Source: ZC4RG20 sp963702105 | GTDB lineage: Bacteria > Pseudomonadota > Gammaproteobacteria > Steroidobacterales > Rariloculaceae | DNA length: 64,000 bases | Assembly (NCBI GenBank): GCA_963702105.1 | Contig: OY969712.1 | Span: forward strand, 4,092,001-4,156,000 | Reading direction: 5' to 3' | Part shown: positions 51,743-60,045 of the stretch, piece after piece | Layout of the letters: every line of letters begins with the position of its first letter | Position numbering within the stretch: position 1 is the first letter of the stretch | Notes under the pieces: model-generated | Seen by the model: only the letters and a program-made list of their open reading frames with translations | The model's database searches: none | Told to the model about the DNA's origin: nothing | Position numbers and translations under genes: made by a program

Positions 51743-52828
51743 ATGCGATGGCCGTCGCAGCTATCAATTGGAGAGGTCGGGTTGCGACTTGAGGTATCGG
51801 CTCCGCGCCCCGAACATATTCCAATCCGGGACTACTTGAGGGAGCCCTCGGTGACGCCAAAAGAACGCCAGCGGCTTGTTCATCTGAGAGCTGCGGTCGA
51901 ATTGGGCAAATTCAGCGAATCGGACGCATCTGCGTTGCTCATGATCCTCCGTGAGAACATCGGCGACGGCCCTCTGAAAGAGTTGTCTCACCACATCGCG
52001 CACAGCGAGCGCAATAGAGGACAATTCTTTCGCCGAATTTTCGAGAACAAAAAGGTGCTCGAAGAATTGGGTCGCGCGAGCGGGGTACTAAGATCCGGCG
52101 ACGTGTTCCCGGTAAGTGATTTTGCCCACGACCTCAATAGGGCGCTCGGCAACTGTGGCCTCGCCCCGCTGGAGCTGCAGGCAATTGAGCGTCTTCTGGT
52201 TTCGATCATGTCTCTGCTGCAGGGTTGCAGCTACAAGAAACGAAAAAAGTTCGCCGAGCTTTCGATAGGCGCTAGCACGACCGACATAAGCTTGTGGGCA
52301 ACCGTTGACTTCGAGAACAAGGGTAAGACCGTGAAGGCAAAATTCGCTGTTCTTACAGTCCCCAATCGTTGGCTCCCGATCTGTAACCCACGTGCGCATG
52401 TGGTTCCAAGCGGTCTCGTTGAGGTGACTGCAGCTGGCGGCGATCTGGAGATTTCAGGATTCGAGCCCTTTCGCGTGCAAATTGAACGCGAACCAGCAAT
52501 TACCAAGCCCGACCTCGATGCAGCGATTGGCGCAGACCACCGTCTCGTTTGGATGGACGCGGAAGCGATAAAGGCAACAACGTCGGGCGGATTGAGCGCC
52601 GATATTCGATGGCACGGGGACAGACTGACGCTGGATGGCCGGCCGGAGTACTTCGAGCGCGACGGCGAGATGACCGCGATAATCCGGAGCCTTGCGCAAC
52701 GGCTTGGAGCGTGCGTCCATGACGACTCGAACGCGCACTGGTTTGTGCCCGGGCTTGAGATCGCAGAAGACGGATTTCACAGCCACTGGATCGGCAATGC
52801 CGGCCCGAGGTGCAACAGGCGCCTGTGA
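51743..52828 (+). CDS. Unknown island protein
   Basis: Up to 361 residues from ATG at 51743; a TTG near 51781 is an alternative start. The first 140 residues are helical (LVHLRAAVELGKFSESDASALL, LKELSHHIAHSERNRGQFFR). The rest looks beta-rich (ELSIGASTTDISLWATVDFENKG, VEVTAAGGDLEISGFEPFRVQI). No family recognised and no catalytic motif visible. It follows the preceding unknown gene by 183 bases in the same orientation, so the two might work together. Confidence 0.68.
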   Translation: MRWPSQLSIGEVGLRLEVSAPRPEHIPIRDYLREPSVTPKERQRLVHLRAAVELGKFSESDASALLMILRENIGDGPLKELSHHIAHSERNRGQFFRRIFENKKVLEELGRASGVLRSGDVFPVSDFAHDLNRALGNCGLAPLELQAIERLLVSIMSLLQGCSYKKRKKFAELSIGASTTDISLWATVDFENKGKTVKAKFAVLTVPNRWLPICNPRAHVVPSGLVEVTAAGGDLEISGFEPFRVQIEREPAITKPDLDAAIGADHRLVWMDAEAIKATTSGGLSADIRWHGDRLTLDGRPEYFERDGEMTAIIRSLAQRLGACVHDDSNAHWFVPGLEIAEDGFHSHWIGNAGPRCNRRL

Positions 52829-53205
52829 TGGGTATGCGAGCGGGTAGGAGCCGGGAAATCCTCTACATAATGCGCTAAGTGAAGAACCGCCGCCTCCACC
52901 TTTTACTTCTTGAAAGGGCAGGTATGGGTCGATCGCGGTTCCGATGATTCGCGCAGAACGCGGCGTGAATATCCGTCCCGTCAGGCACCCTTTCGAGTCG
53001 TTGAATGACTACTCTTTAGCCGTCGCGTCACTATCGCTGCCGATCCACAGAACGCTCGGAGGGTAGGCCCTAGCAAGGGCCAAATGGCGGAGAAACAAGG
53101 GTAAGGGGGCGTCAAGGGGAATGGCCCTACCCGAAAAGGCAAACGGCTCTCCCTCGGTGCGCGCTTCTGGTGCCATCGTGTCTCCTGCAAGGAGCCGCTT
53201 GCTGC
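52829..53205. other. Intergenic region before the recombinase module
   Basis: About 380 bases without a supported gene. The minus-strand open frame covering part of it has no good start and unlikely composition. The expected promoter of the small gene and recombinase is here; AAGGAG at 53189-53194 precedes the next gene. Confidence 0.35.
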
Positions 53206-53586
53206 ATGGCGATCAAAGCGGTTGCTGTGAGGATCCGTTTCTCGATGGCAGAGGCGGCGCTCGGTACCGAAGGTCACGATATTCAGCACGAGTCGTGGAC
53301 CTTGCCTGCATCGCCGCCGCCAGACACCGAAACCGTCGCACCCGTCGGAGAATTCTCGTCTCCAGGAGCGCAGCTTCGCAAGATCCAGCGCTATCGGGAA
53401 CACCTCAACGGCCTCGACCTGTCGGACGCTCAAGCGGCCGAACTGCTCGAAACGATGCGATCGATCCTCTCGGCTTTCGTCGATCAGGCGTTTGGGGTAG
53501 ATTCAGTCCTTCTCGCACGACCGCAGCACCAGGACGGCCCTGCCGAAACGGACGCCGCTGCGCAGAGATCCCCATCCGCCCAATAG
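53206..53586 (+). CDS. Small protein encoded just upstream of the serine recombinase
   Basis: 126 residues from ATG at 53206, with AAGGAG 11 bases upstream; later in-frame ATG at 53245 is possible. The C-terminal half, QLRKIQRYREHLNGLDLSDA and AAELLETMRSILSAFVDQAF, is a plausible conserved helical region. I recall similar short proteins preceding recombinases in other proteobacteria, but have no name for the family. It ends 41 bases before the recombinase, so they share a transcript, perhaps as an accessory or directionality factor (inference). Confidence 0.6.
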   Translation: MAIKAVAVRIRFSMAEAALGTEGHDIQHESWTLPASPPPDTETVAPVGEFSSPGAQLRKIQRYREHLNGLDLSDAQAAELLETMRSILSAFVDQAFGVDSVLLARPQHQDGPAETDAAAQRSPSAQ

Positions 53587-53627
53587 CCGGGCAACCTGCG
53601 TTCACACTGCTGTGGAGGAGTTCTGTC

Positions 53628-55457
53628 ATGACGCGTACGGCTAACCAAAGGGCCATCATTTACTGCCGCGTTTCCGACAAGAAGCAAAGACACGACGGCG
53701 ACGGGCTGCAGAGCCAGGAACATCGGTGCCGGGACTACGCCGCTTCCCGCGGCTATGACGTCAAGGCCGTCTTTCACGATGATGTCTCCGGCGGCGGCGA
53801 CTTCATGCAGCGCCCCGGCATGGTCGCGGTGCTTCGGTTCATGGAGGTCCAGTCACACGACGGCTACGTCGTCATCTTTGACGACCTGAAGCGCTTTGCC
53901 CGGGACACGATCTTCCACCTGAAGCTGCGGCAGGAGCTGGCGGCATACGGTGCCTCCGTTGAATGCCTGAACTTCAAGTTCGAGGACACGCCCGAAGGGC
54001 AATTCGTCGAGACCGTCATTGCCGCGCAGGGACAGCTCGAGCGCCTGCAGAACCGGCGTCAGACCTTGCAGAAGATGAAGGCCCGGCTCGAACGCGGCTA
54101 CTACGTGTTCGCGGCACCGGTCGGCTACCGCTATGAGAAATTGGAGGGTCACGGTCGGATGCTGGTGCGCGACGAGCCGCTGGCGTCTATCATCCAGGAA
54201 GCCCTCCAAGGCTACGCCTCTGGACGTTACGAGCTACAGGCGGAAGTGAGGCGGTTCCTGGCGTCTCATCCGGAATATCCCCGAGATAGACGCGGCGAGC
54301 TGCGCGCACAGCGCGTGACCAATCTGCTGAAGCGGCCGGTCTACGCCGGCTACGTTGAAGCGTCGGATTGGGGCGTGACGCTGCGTAAGGGCCATCATGA
54401 GCCGCTGATCAGCTTCGAGACCTTCAGGGCCATACAAGACCGCCTGGCTGGCAATGCGAAGACACCGGCGCGCAAGGACCTGAGCGCGGATTTCCCGTTG
54501 CGAGGCTCAGTCGCCTGCGGTCACTGCGGCACACCGCTCACGGCCTGCTGGACCAAGGGCAAGTACTCACGCTATCCGTACTATCTCTGCCCCAGGAAGG
54601 CGTGCGAGAGCTACGGCAAGTCGATCCGTCGAGCCGCCATCGAGGACGAGTTCGAAGCGTTGCTCCATGAGCTGCGGCCGGCGCCCGAGCTGTTTTCGGC
54701 GGCAACGGCGATGTTCGAGGATCTCTGGAACCACCGGCTGACGGCGGCAGAGGCGAGAAGAAGCAGCCTCAAAGCCGAACTCGCGAAGGTCGAGCGCGAC
54801 ATCGAGCGCTTCCTCGACCGAATCGCGCAGGCGGAGCTGCCGTCGGTCATCACGGCCTACGAGAACCGCATCCGCCGGCTCGAAGAGCGGAAGATCGAGA
54901 TCAGCGAGAAGATCGCCAATTGCGGCCGTCCGCTGCGAAGCTTCGACGAAACACTTAGAACTTCGCTCGATTTCCTGGCGAATCCTTGCAATCTCTGGGC
55001 TTCAGACTACTTGGAGCACAAGAAAGCCGTGCTGAAACTCGCATTCGGCGACCGGCTCACCTACGTCCGAAACGAGGGATTTAGAACTCCAAGTCTCGCC
55101 TTACCCTTCAAGGTGTTGGCCGATCTCAAAAGCCCCAAAAGCAAGTTGGCGCGCCCGGAGAGATTCGAACTCCCGACCCCCGGCTTCGTAGGCCGATGCT
55201 CTATCCAGCTGAGCTACGGGCGCGTAAAAACTACCAAAAACTACCTGCACAGGCGGACGGACGATCGAGCCGCCTGCCGGCCGTGGCGAACGGCCATTCT
55301 AACATCCAACCCGAGATCCGCGGGCGCCGACATCCCGGCACGATCCGCGCTCGGGCGCCGCCGCCCCCCGAAGGGGTGCGCATCGTACCACTTTTTTCCT
55401 GCCCCGCGACCTCCGATCTCACGGCCGCGCAACCAATTCGTCACGTTCGCCGGTTAA
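53628..55457 (+). CDS. Large serine recombinase (site-specific integrase) reading through tRNA-Arg
   Basis: ATG at 53628 with GGAGGAG upstream. Resolvase catalytic domain (about 5-150) with nucleophile Ser16 (IIYCRVSDKKQ) and FDDLKRFARDT. A recombinase domain (about 175-290) is followed by a zinc ribbon (SVACGHCGTPL ... YYLCPRKACESYG) and a coiled coil (about 375-440). Near residue 505 the frame enters the tRNA antisense (KLARPERFELPTPGF) and continues as non-protein-like sequence to 55457. So the native C-terminus probably lay in the circular form and was replaced on integration, or the true protein stops short. Length to the tRNA is about 505 residues, normal for this family. Confidence 0.88.
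   Translation: MTRTANQRAIIYCRVSDKKQRHDGDGLQSQEHRCRDYAASRGYDVKAVFHDDVSGGGDFMQRPGMVAVLRFMEVQSHDGYVVIFDDLKRFARDTIFHLKLRQELAAYGASVECLNFKFEDTPEGQFVETVIAAQGQLERLQNRRQTLQKMKARLERGYYVFAAPVGYRYEKLEGHGRMLVRDEPLASIIQEALQGYASGRYELQAEVRRFLASHPEYPRDRRGELRAQRVTNLLKRPVYAGYVEASDWGVTLRKGHHEPLISFETFRAIQDRLAGNAKTPARKDLSADFPLRGSVACGHCGTPLTACWTKGKYSRYPYYLCPRKACESYGKSIRRAAIEDEFEALLHELRPAPELFSAATAMFEDLWNHRLTAAEARRSSLKAELAKVERDIERFLDRIAQAELPSVITAYENRIRRLEERKIEISEKIANCGRPLRSFDETLRTSLDFLANPCNLWASDYLEHKKAVLKLAFGDRLTYVRNEGFRTPSLALPFKVLADLKSPKSKLARPERFELPTPGFVGRCSIQLSYGRVKTTKNYLHRRTDDRAACRPWRTAILTSNPRSAGADIPARSALGRRRPPKGCASYHFFPAPRPPISRPRNQFVTFAG
55147..55223 (-). tRNA. tRNA-Arg (anticodon ACG)
   Basis: 77 bases. Acceptor arms GCGCCCG and CGGGCGC pair fully, discriminator G, CCA encoded. 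D-arm region GCTCAGCTGGATAGAGC, anticodon loop CTACGAA (ACG), T-arm with GTTCGAATC. It is the insertion site of the island; the tRNA stays intact after integration. Confidence 0.96.
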
Positions 55458-55729
55458 AGTGCCGGCGATTTCAAACGCGCGATGCCCATAACGCGACGGG
55501 TGCGGCCCTCCAGCCTCGGCTTCGTGGAGGGCGACGCCGGCCGCGGCGTGTCGGCAATCGGGCGATGCCTTAGGCGAGTGGCTCCGGCGAGTGCCGGCCG
55601 CGGCGTAAATCCCCCTCCCCCGCCACGGTCGCCCCGGGGCTATGGAGGCAGCGGTCGCTCCCCTTGACCGCTGCCTCCGGCCTTTCTGCTCCGCCGCCGA
55701 AACCCGAATCTCGGCGATCGACCCGAAGC
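55225..55729. other. Region between tRNA-Arg and the DUF6152-type gene
   Basis: Holds only the non-native extension of the recombinase frame (to 55457). No other gene or clear signal; near 55640-55680 the sequence GGCAGCGGTC ... GACCGCTGCC forms an inverted repeat that could act as a terminator for the convergent unit. Confidence 0.5.
55640..55680. terminator. Inverted repeat, possible terminator downstream of the DUF6152-type gene
   Basis: GGAGGCAGCGGTC and GACCGCTGCCTCC are exact reverse complements with a short CCCTT-containing loop. No clear T run, so factor-independent termination is uncertain. Confidence 0.45.
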
Positions 55730-56818
55730 TCAGCGATTGAAGTGAGCGTCGAGCCGCCCGCTCGACTCGAGATCGCGGTAGTAGCTGTCGGGGTCGCAGG
55801 GCGCCTGCTCCGTGAGATCGACGTGATCGTCGCGTGCGGAGTTGCGGTGCCGGACGACGGGCTCCGTGTAGTTCGTCGGATCGTAGATCGTCATGGTGCG
55901 GGCCATCGTGAGCCCGTCCTTGCTCGGCGTGTAGCGCTCGACGATGCGCGCCTTATCCGACATGGGATAACCGGAGCCGTCTATCCACCCGGCGGCGAGA
56001 TGGGTCGTCTCGACGACGAGCTCGTTCCCCTCCCAATGGCCGACCGAATAGCCCATGGGCGTGGACGGCGTCTCCGCCGGCGGCGTGCGGCCGTCCATCC
56101 AGATGCGCCGCGGCGTGTTGTGCTCGATGAAGAGCATGAGATAGAAGTTGCCCGCGTCGATGATATCCATGTTGTACGGGGCGCCGAAAATCCGCGGCAG
56201 GCCGGGCGCGACGCAGCGCAGCGAGTAATCGTGCCAGGGCTTCGTCGCCTCGTAGACCTTGCGCGCCTCGGGCGTGAACGGAACGGGCGTCGGCTCGAGA
56301 TCCTTGACCGTGACGTGCCACTTGTAGTCGTTGCGCCAAGGCCCCGTGATGTCCACGGGATAGGGCTTATGCGCGACGGCATAGCCGTAGTGCTTGTCCG
56401 CTTCGGCATTGACGGCGTTGAGGTTGCGCTTGGCGCCGGTCTGCGGCGGCAGGATCCGGCCGTCCGCGGTCTTAATCTTCGCGATGCGCAGCTTCTTCGC
56501 GCCGTTGCGGCCGAAGTCGCCATAGGCCGTGACGTGCTCGCCGAGCTTCAGCGAGTCCTCGTTCCAGTTCGCCTTGCGCAGCGTCGTGACGTTGCCGCCC
56601 TGCAGCTCCCAGAGCTCCTTCGTGCCGTCCGGCTTCGTGACCGTGAGCTGATACCGTACGTGCGGATTCGCGAACCAGACGTGCGTGATGACGCCCTCGA
56701 GCTCGCCGTGCTTGGACGTGTCGAACTCGGCCGCGACCGAGTGATGCGCGAACGCGCCGCCCGAGAATCCCACGCAGGCCAGCCCTAAGACGCCGGCCAG
56801 AAACGCCCCTCGAATCAT
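55730..56818 (-). CDS. Exported DUF6152-type protein of unknown function
   Basis: 362 residues with a signal peptide ending at SGGAFAHHS. The mature N-terminus (AHHSVAAEFDTSKHGELEGVITHVWFANPHVRY in part) is characteristic of DUF6152-type proteins, followed by KELWELQGG and GEHVTAYGDFGRNG. A larger C-terminal half contains GYSVGHWEGNELVVETTHL and LTMARTMTIYDPTNY, a pattern common in environmental Gammaproteobacteria. No catalytic residue is obvious. It is just downstream of the PqaA-like gene (about 200 bases) on the same strand. Confidence 0.84.
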   Translation of the reverse strand: MIRGAFLAGVLGLACVGFSGGAFAHHSVAAEFDTSKHGELEGVITHVWFANPHVRYQLTVTKPDGTKELWELQGGNVTTLRKANWNEDSLKLGEHVTAYGDFGRNGAKKLRIAKIKTADGRILPPQTGAKRNLNAVNAEADKHYGYAVAHKPYPVDITGPWRNDYKWHVTVKDLEPTPVPFTPEARKVYEATKPWHDYSLRCVAPGLPRIFGAPYNMDIIDAGNFYLMLFIEHNTPRRIWMDGRTPPAETPSTPMGYSVGHWEGNELVVETTHLAAGWIDGSGYPMSDKARIVERYTPSKDGLTMARTMTIYDPTNYTEPVVRHRNSARDDHVDLTEQAPCDPDSYYRDLESSGRLDAHFNR

Positions 56819-57020
56819 TCTCCCCTCCCCGACTTGGGACAGTCGTTCTTGTATCGGTCCGATTCTACGCCCTTCGCGGCCCTCGGAGGCAGTCCACGGG
56901 TGGCGGGCGCGCCCCGCGGGCCACGCGCGCCGGCGGACCGGGCGGGCGCCGCGTCCCGAGGCCGGTCCTTCGGCGGCGCCTGCGCCCGCGCCGGCGCCGC
57001 GGGAGCGGCCGGGCCCCGGC

Positions 57021-58430
57021 TCAGTGCGGGCAGACGCCGGGCGTGCCGTCCACGGCCGCCGAAAAGGCCGGCGGCCGCCCGGAAGTGTCGATGACTCGCA
57101 CGTTGGTCGAGAGCGTGTACTCGGCCGAGCCCTCGCCGAACGCGGCCTCGGCGAAAACGGCTTCGTAGCCCGCTTCCGGCGGCGCGACCGTCGCGACGTA
57201 GGTCTTCTCCTCGGCGCTCACGGGGCGCGACGAGAAGTGCGCGTCGCGGAAGTCGCTCTTGGCCGCGGTCGCGCTCCAGAGCGAAACGCGTGTCGGTGCC
57301 GGCTCGGAGCGCAGGCACAGATGAAGCGCGCCGCCTGCGGTCTCGTACTGCCAATGCATGTCGGGCAGCGGCTTGCCGCCCTCGGCCGCGCGATTGACGG
57401 CCACGACCGCCGGTATCAGGCGCGTAAAGTCCTTGACGTTGTGGCCGTTGTTCGGCACGTAGAGCACATATTTCGGAGCCGGCAGGCCGTTCCAGTAGAG
57501 GTTCAAGGCGTCTATGGGAAAGTACGCATCGTTGGTGCCGATGACGATGAGCTTCGGCTGCGTGAAGCGTTTGCGGTAGCTGTAAGGGTCCACGATGCGG
57601 CGCAGGGCCGCGCCCTGCGGCGAGCTCAGCACGTCGAGCAGGTTGCGCTCGGTGTACGGCGCGAGCGAGGCCGACGGCTGCCCCCAGAAGGCCTTCTGAT
57701 GCGGCAGCTGAGCCTCGAAGTTCAGGACGTCGATGACGATCGGGATCAGCGCCTTCGCCCGGACGTCTACGGCTCCCGTGAGCCACGTCGTCCAGCCGCG
57801 CTTCGAACCGCCGAGCACCGTGAAGCGCTGCAGCGAGAGTTGCCAGGTCTTCGAGGCGAAAGCCTGCACGGCGTCCATGCCCTTGACGGTCGCCTTGACC
57901 ATGGGCAACAGCAGCGGCCAGTCGGCGTCGCCGGTCTTTTGGTACTGCACGAAACTGTACGCGATGAGATCGTCCTCGTGCAGCCCGAACATGGGCTGGA
58001 ACGGAACCTGACCGAGCACGGCCACGACGGTGCCGAGGCGCTTCGCGAGCTCGATGAAGACGGCGGACTCGGCCGGCAACTCGGGCGCCTTCGAAGTATC
58101 GTAGCTCTCGCGCCAGCGTCCGCCTGCGACGATGAAGAGCGCCTCGTGCATGTCCGCGTCCACGCCATCGGGCTTGATGAGATAAAGCTGGTGCTTCCAG
58201 AGGATGTGCTGCCAAGTCTGCGAATGCAGGTGCAGCTCGACGATCTCGGCGCCCGGCACCGTATAGCGCGCGTGGATCTGCCATGCACAGCTCGGATCGG
58301 GGGCGGCGACATAGGCGGCGAGCGCCTTGTCGGGCGGGCTCGACGGCGCGGCGCGCGCAGGGCCGGGGGCCGATTCTCCGACCCCTGCGAGCGTCAGCGA
58401 GCACGCGAGAAGGAAAGCTCTGGTATTCAT
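57021..58430 (-). CDS. PhoPQ-activated pathogenicity-related protein (PqaA-like alpha/beta hydrolase)
   Basis: 469 residues from ATG at 58430 with a signal peptide (cut near ESAPGPARA). The PqaA-type fold is seen in YVAAPDPSCAWQ, HLHSQTWQHILWKHQLYLI, EDDLIAYSFVQYQKT and GGSKRGWTTWL (nucleophile-type Ser). Aspartate is in LIVIGTNDAYFPIDAL and a His in NNGHNVKDF, completing a Ser-Asp-His set. In Salmonella and Dictyostelium (AprA) relatives the biochemical function is unclear. Probably periplasmic. Confidence 0.9.
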   Translation of the reverse strand: MNTRAFLLACSLTLAGVGESAPGPARAAPSSPPDKALAAYVAAPDPSCAWQIHARYTVPGAEIVELHLHSQTWQHILWKHQLYLIKPDGVDADMHEALFIVAGGRWRESYDTSKAPELPAESAVFIELAKRLGTVVAVLGQVPFQPMFGLHEDDLIAYSFVQYQKTGDADWPLLLPMVKATVKGMDAVQAFASKTWQLSLQRFTVLGGSKRGWTTWLTGAVDVRAKALIPIVIDVLNFEAQLPHQKAFWGQPSASLAPYTERNLLDVLSSPQGAALRRIVDPYSYRKRFTQPKLIVIGTNDAYFPIDALNLYWNGLPAPKYVLYVPNNGHNVKDFTRLIPAVVAVNRAAEGGKPLPDMHWQYETAGGALHLCLRSEPAPTRVSLWSATAAKSDFRDAHFSSRPVSAEEKTYVATVAPPEAGYEAVFAEAAFGEGSAEYTLSTNVRVIDTSGRPPAFSAAVDGTPGVCPH

Positions 58431-58637
58431 GAGAGGCGCCTCTGCAACCCACGTGCCATTGCGCGCCGTGGGACCCGCCCCGCGCGCACGTCGGAAATCC
58501 TTACAGCCGCGCCGCGGCGGCAAGCCTAAGTATCTGACATAACTGCAAAAGCGATCGTGGCCTTCGACTTGCATCATGCGGTGCGAGTGCTACGATCTCG
58601 CCTGCGCGGACCGCAGACAAGAATTAGACAGGGAAAA

Positions 58638-59009
58638 ATGTCGGACAGCGAAGAAACGGGAATTTTTCGCCGGCCGTCCGGGCTCGGCGGCGCCACGGAG
58701 GGCGGCAAAGCGCGCGAGCGCCGCAAGCCCAAGCCCAGTTCCAAGCCGGCGTCGCCGCAGCCTACGGCGGGGCCGGACGCCGCGGGCACCGCCGTGAAGT
58801 CGGTCCGCGAGAACGGTCTCGGCACGATTCGCTACGACGCCAAAGGCGATCCCGTGTGGGAGTGGCGCGTCGAAGAGCGCCGACGCCGGCAAGACGACCC
58901 GACGCTCGACATGCTCAAGGCGCTCGACTGCCAGGAGCTCACGATCGCCGAAGAGACGGGGATAAGGACCGGCCTGCGCAAAGGCATCGATCCCTACGAC
59001 CACACCTAG
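58638..59009 (+). CDS. Small conserved-looking hypothetical protein
   Basis: 123 residues from ATG at 58638 (CAGGGAAAA just upstream). The first 60 residues are Lys/Pro/Ser-rich and disordered. The C-terminal half is likely the conserved part (IRYDAKGDPVWEWRVEERR, DPTLDMLKALDCQELTIAEE, GIDPYD). No family name recalled; cytoplasmic, no signal peptide. Convergent with the transaminase gene. Confidence 0.72.
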   Translation: MSDSEETGIFRRPSGLGGATEGGKARERRKPKPSSKPASPQPTAGPDAAGTAVKSVRENGLGTIRYDAKGDPVWEWRVEERRRRQDDPTLDMLKALDCQELTIAEETGIRTGLRKGIDPYDHT

Positions 59010-59061
59010 GCCGGCCCCGGCGCCGGCCGAGCGCGGCCGGGCGCGCATTCGGGCCGAGACC

Positions 59062-59982
59062 TCACAGCAGCGACTCGGAGGCGTGCGCGCGCACGTAGTC
59101 CTGCACGTATTCCCGGTAATAGGCCATGACCCGGCGCGTGATTTCCCCGCCGCCCGCAGGAAACTCTAGAACCGTGCCGTCGCGCTGACGCAGGCTCCGC
59201 ACGGGCATGACCTCGCGCGTCGCGCTCGTCAGGAAGCATTCGCTCGCGCGCGGCAGATCCGCGGCGGCGATCTCGGTCTCGGCCGTCGCGAGGCCGTGCC
59301 GCCCGCAGGCCTCGTGGACGGCTGCCTTAGTGAGGCCGCGCAGGTTGCTGGCCGTCTGCGACGGCGTCACGAGCCGGCCGTCGAGCACGAAGAAGACATT
59401 GCTGTTCGAGGCCTCGGCCACGAAACCGGCCTCGTTGAGCATGATGCACTCCTCGGCGCCGGCCGCCCGTGCCTCCATGAGGCCGAGCACGTTGTTCAGG
59501 TAGTTGCCGCCCTTGATGTTCGGATCGAGCGCGTTGCCGGGGTTGCGCCGCGTCTCGGGCACCGCGGCCGTGACGCCGGTTCGATAAAGCTCCTCGCGCC
59601 ACTTCGGCACTTCCTTGACGATGACGACGCAGCTCGGCACGAGCTCGGCCGAAGGCGCGAGATCGATGGGACCACCGCCGCGCGTGACGATATAGCGCAC
59701 GTAGACGTCCGTTTTGGCCCCGGCCGCATTCGTCGCGGCGATCGTCTCGCGGATGCGCCCGCGCAGACCGTCCGCGTCGAGATTCAAGCGCAGGCGGATC
59801 AGCGCGGCGGAATTCTCGAACCTCGCCCAATGCTCGTCGAAAAACAGCGGCACGCCCGCGTAGGTCCTGAACACCTCGTAGACGGAGTCGCCATAGAGGA
59901 AGCCGCGATCGAGGACGGAGACTTTCGCCTCCTCGGTGCGCGTGATGACGCCGTCGACGCTCGTCATGCTCACGAAGCTCAT
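59062..59982 (-). CDS. Class IV aminotransferase (D-amino-acid/branched-chain aminotransferase-like)
   Basis: 306 residues. Fold-type IV PLP enzyme. The Schiff-base lysine is in DPNIKGGNYLNNVLG, with SVLDRGFLYGDSVYEVFRTY at the N-terminus, VAEASNSNVFFVLDG and LTSATREVMPV. Family members are IlvE, D-alanine transaminase and aminodeoxychorismate lyase. The next gene upstream is alanine racemase in the same orientation (about 60 bases), which favours D-alanine transaminase, but IlvE cannot be excluded. Confidence 0.87.
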   Translation of the reverse strand: MSFVSMTSVDGVITRTEEAKVSVLDRGFLYGDSVYEVFRTYAGVPLFFDEHWARFENSAALIRLRLNLDADGLRGRIRETIAATNAAGAKTDVYVRYIVTRGGGPIDLAPSAELVPSCVVIVKEVPKWREELYRTGVTAAVPETRRNPGNALDPNIKGGNYLNNVLGLMEARAAGAEECIMLNEAGFVAEASNSNVFFVLDGRLVTPSQTASNLRGLTKAAVHEACGRHGLATAETEIAAADLPRASECFLTSATREVMPVRSLRQRDGTVLEFPAGGGEITRRVMAYYREYVQDYVRAHASESLL

Positions 59983-60045
59983 GCTCGTACCTTAGTACCC
60001 CAAAGACTTCCGTGGAAAAGACTCGTGCGGAAAGACTGCGGCGGC

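Larger units (their letters stand above)
41569..55223. mobile_element. Genomic island / integrative element inserted at tRNA-Arg(ACG)
   Basis: About 13.6 kb of clearly AT-richer, mosaic DNA between core genes. The right border is the tRNA-Arg gene, with a large serine recombinase beside it. The left border is one of two 32-base repeats (41569-41600, 43054-43085) that share TGGCGCGCC and TTCGAACTC with the tRNA 3' end. Cargo includes a DUF4143 ATPase, a candidate nuclease operon, a decayed IS91-type transposase, a tyrosine recombinase and unknown genes. The precise ends and whether the region is one insertion or several are inference. Confidence 0.7.

Noticed and set aside
52981..53433. Minus-strand frame of 150 codons before the recombinase module
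   Set aside because: Overlaps the better supported small plus-strand gene and lacks a start signal.
55142..55457. Possible extra protein domain at the recombinase C-terminus
   Set aside because: The sequence is translated tRNA-Arg antisense and flanking DNA, a well-known artefact.
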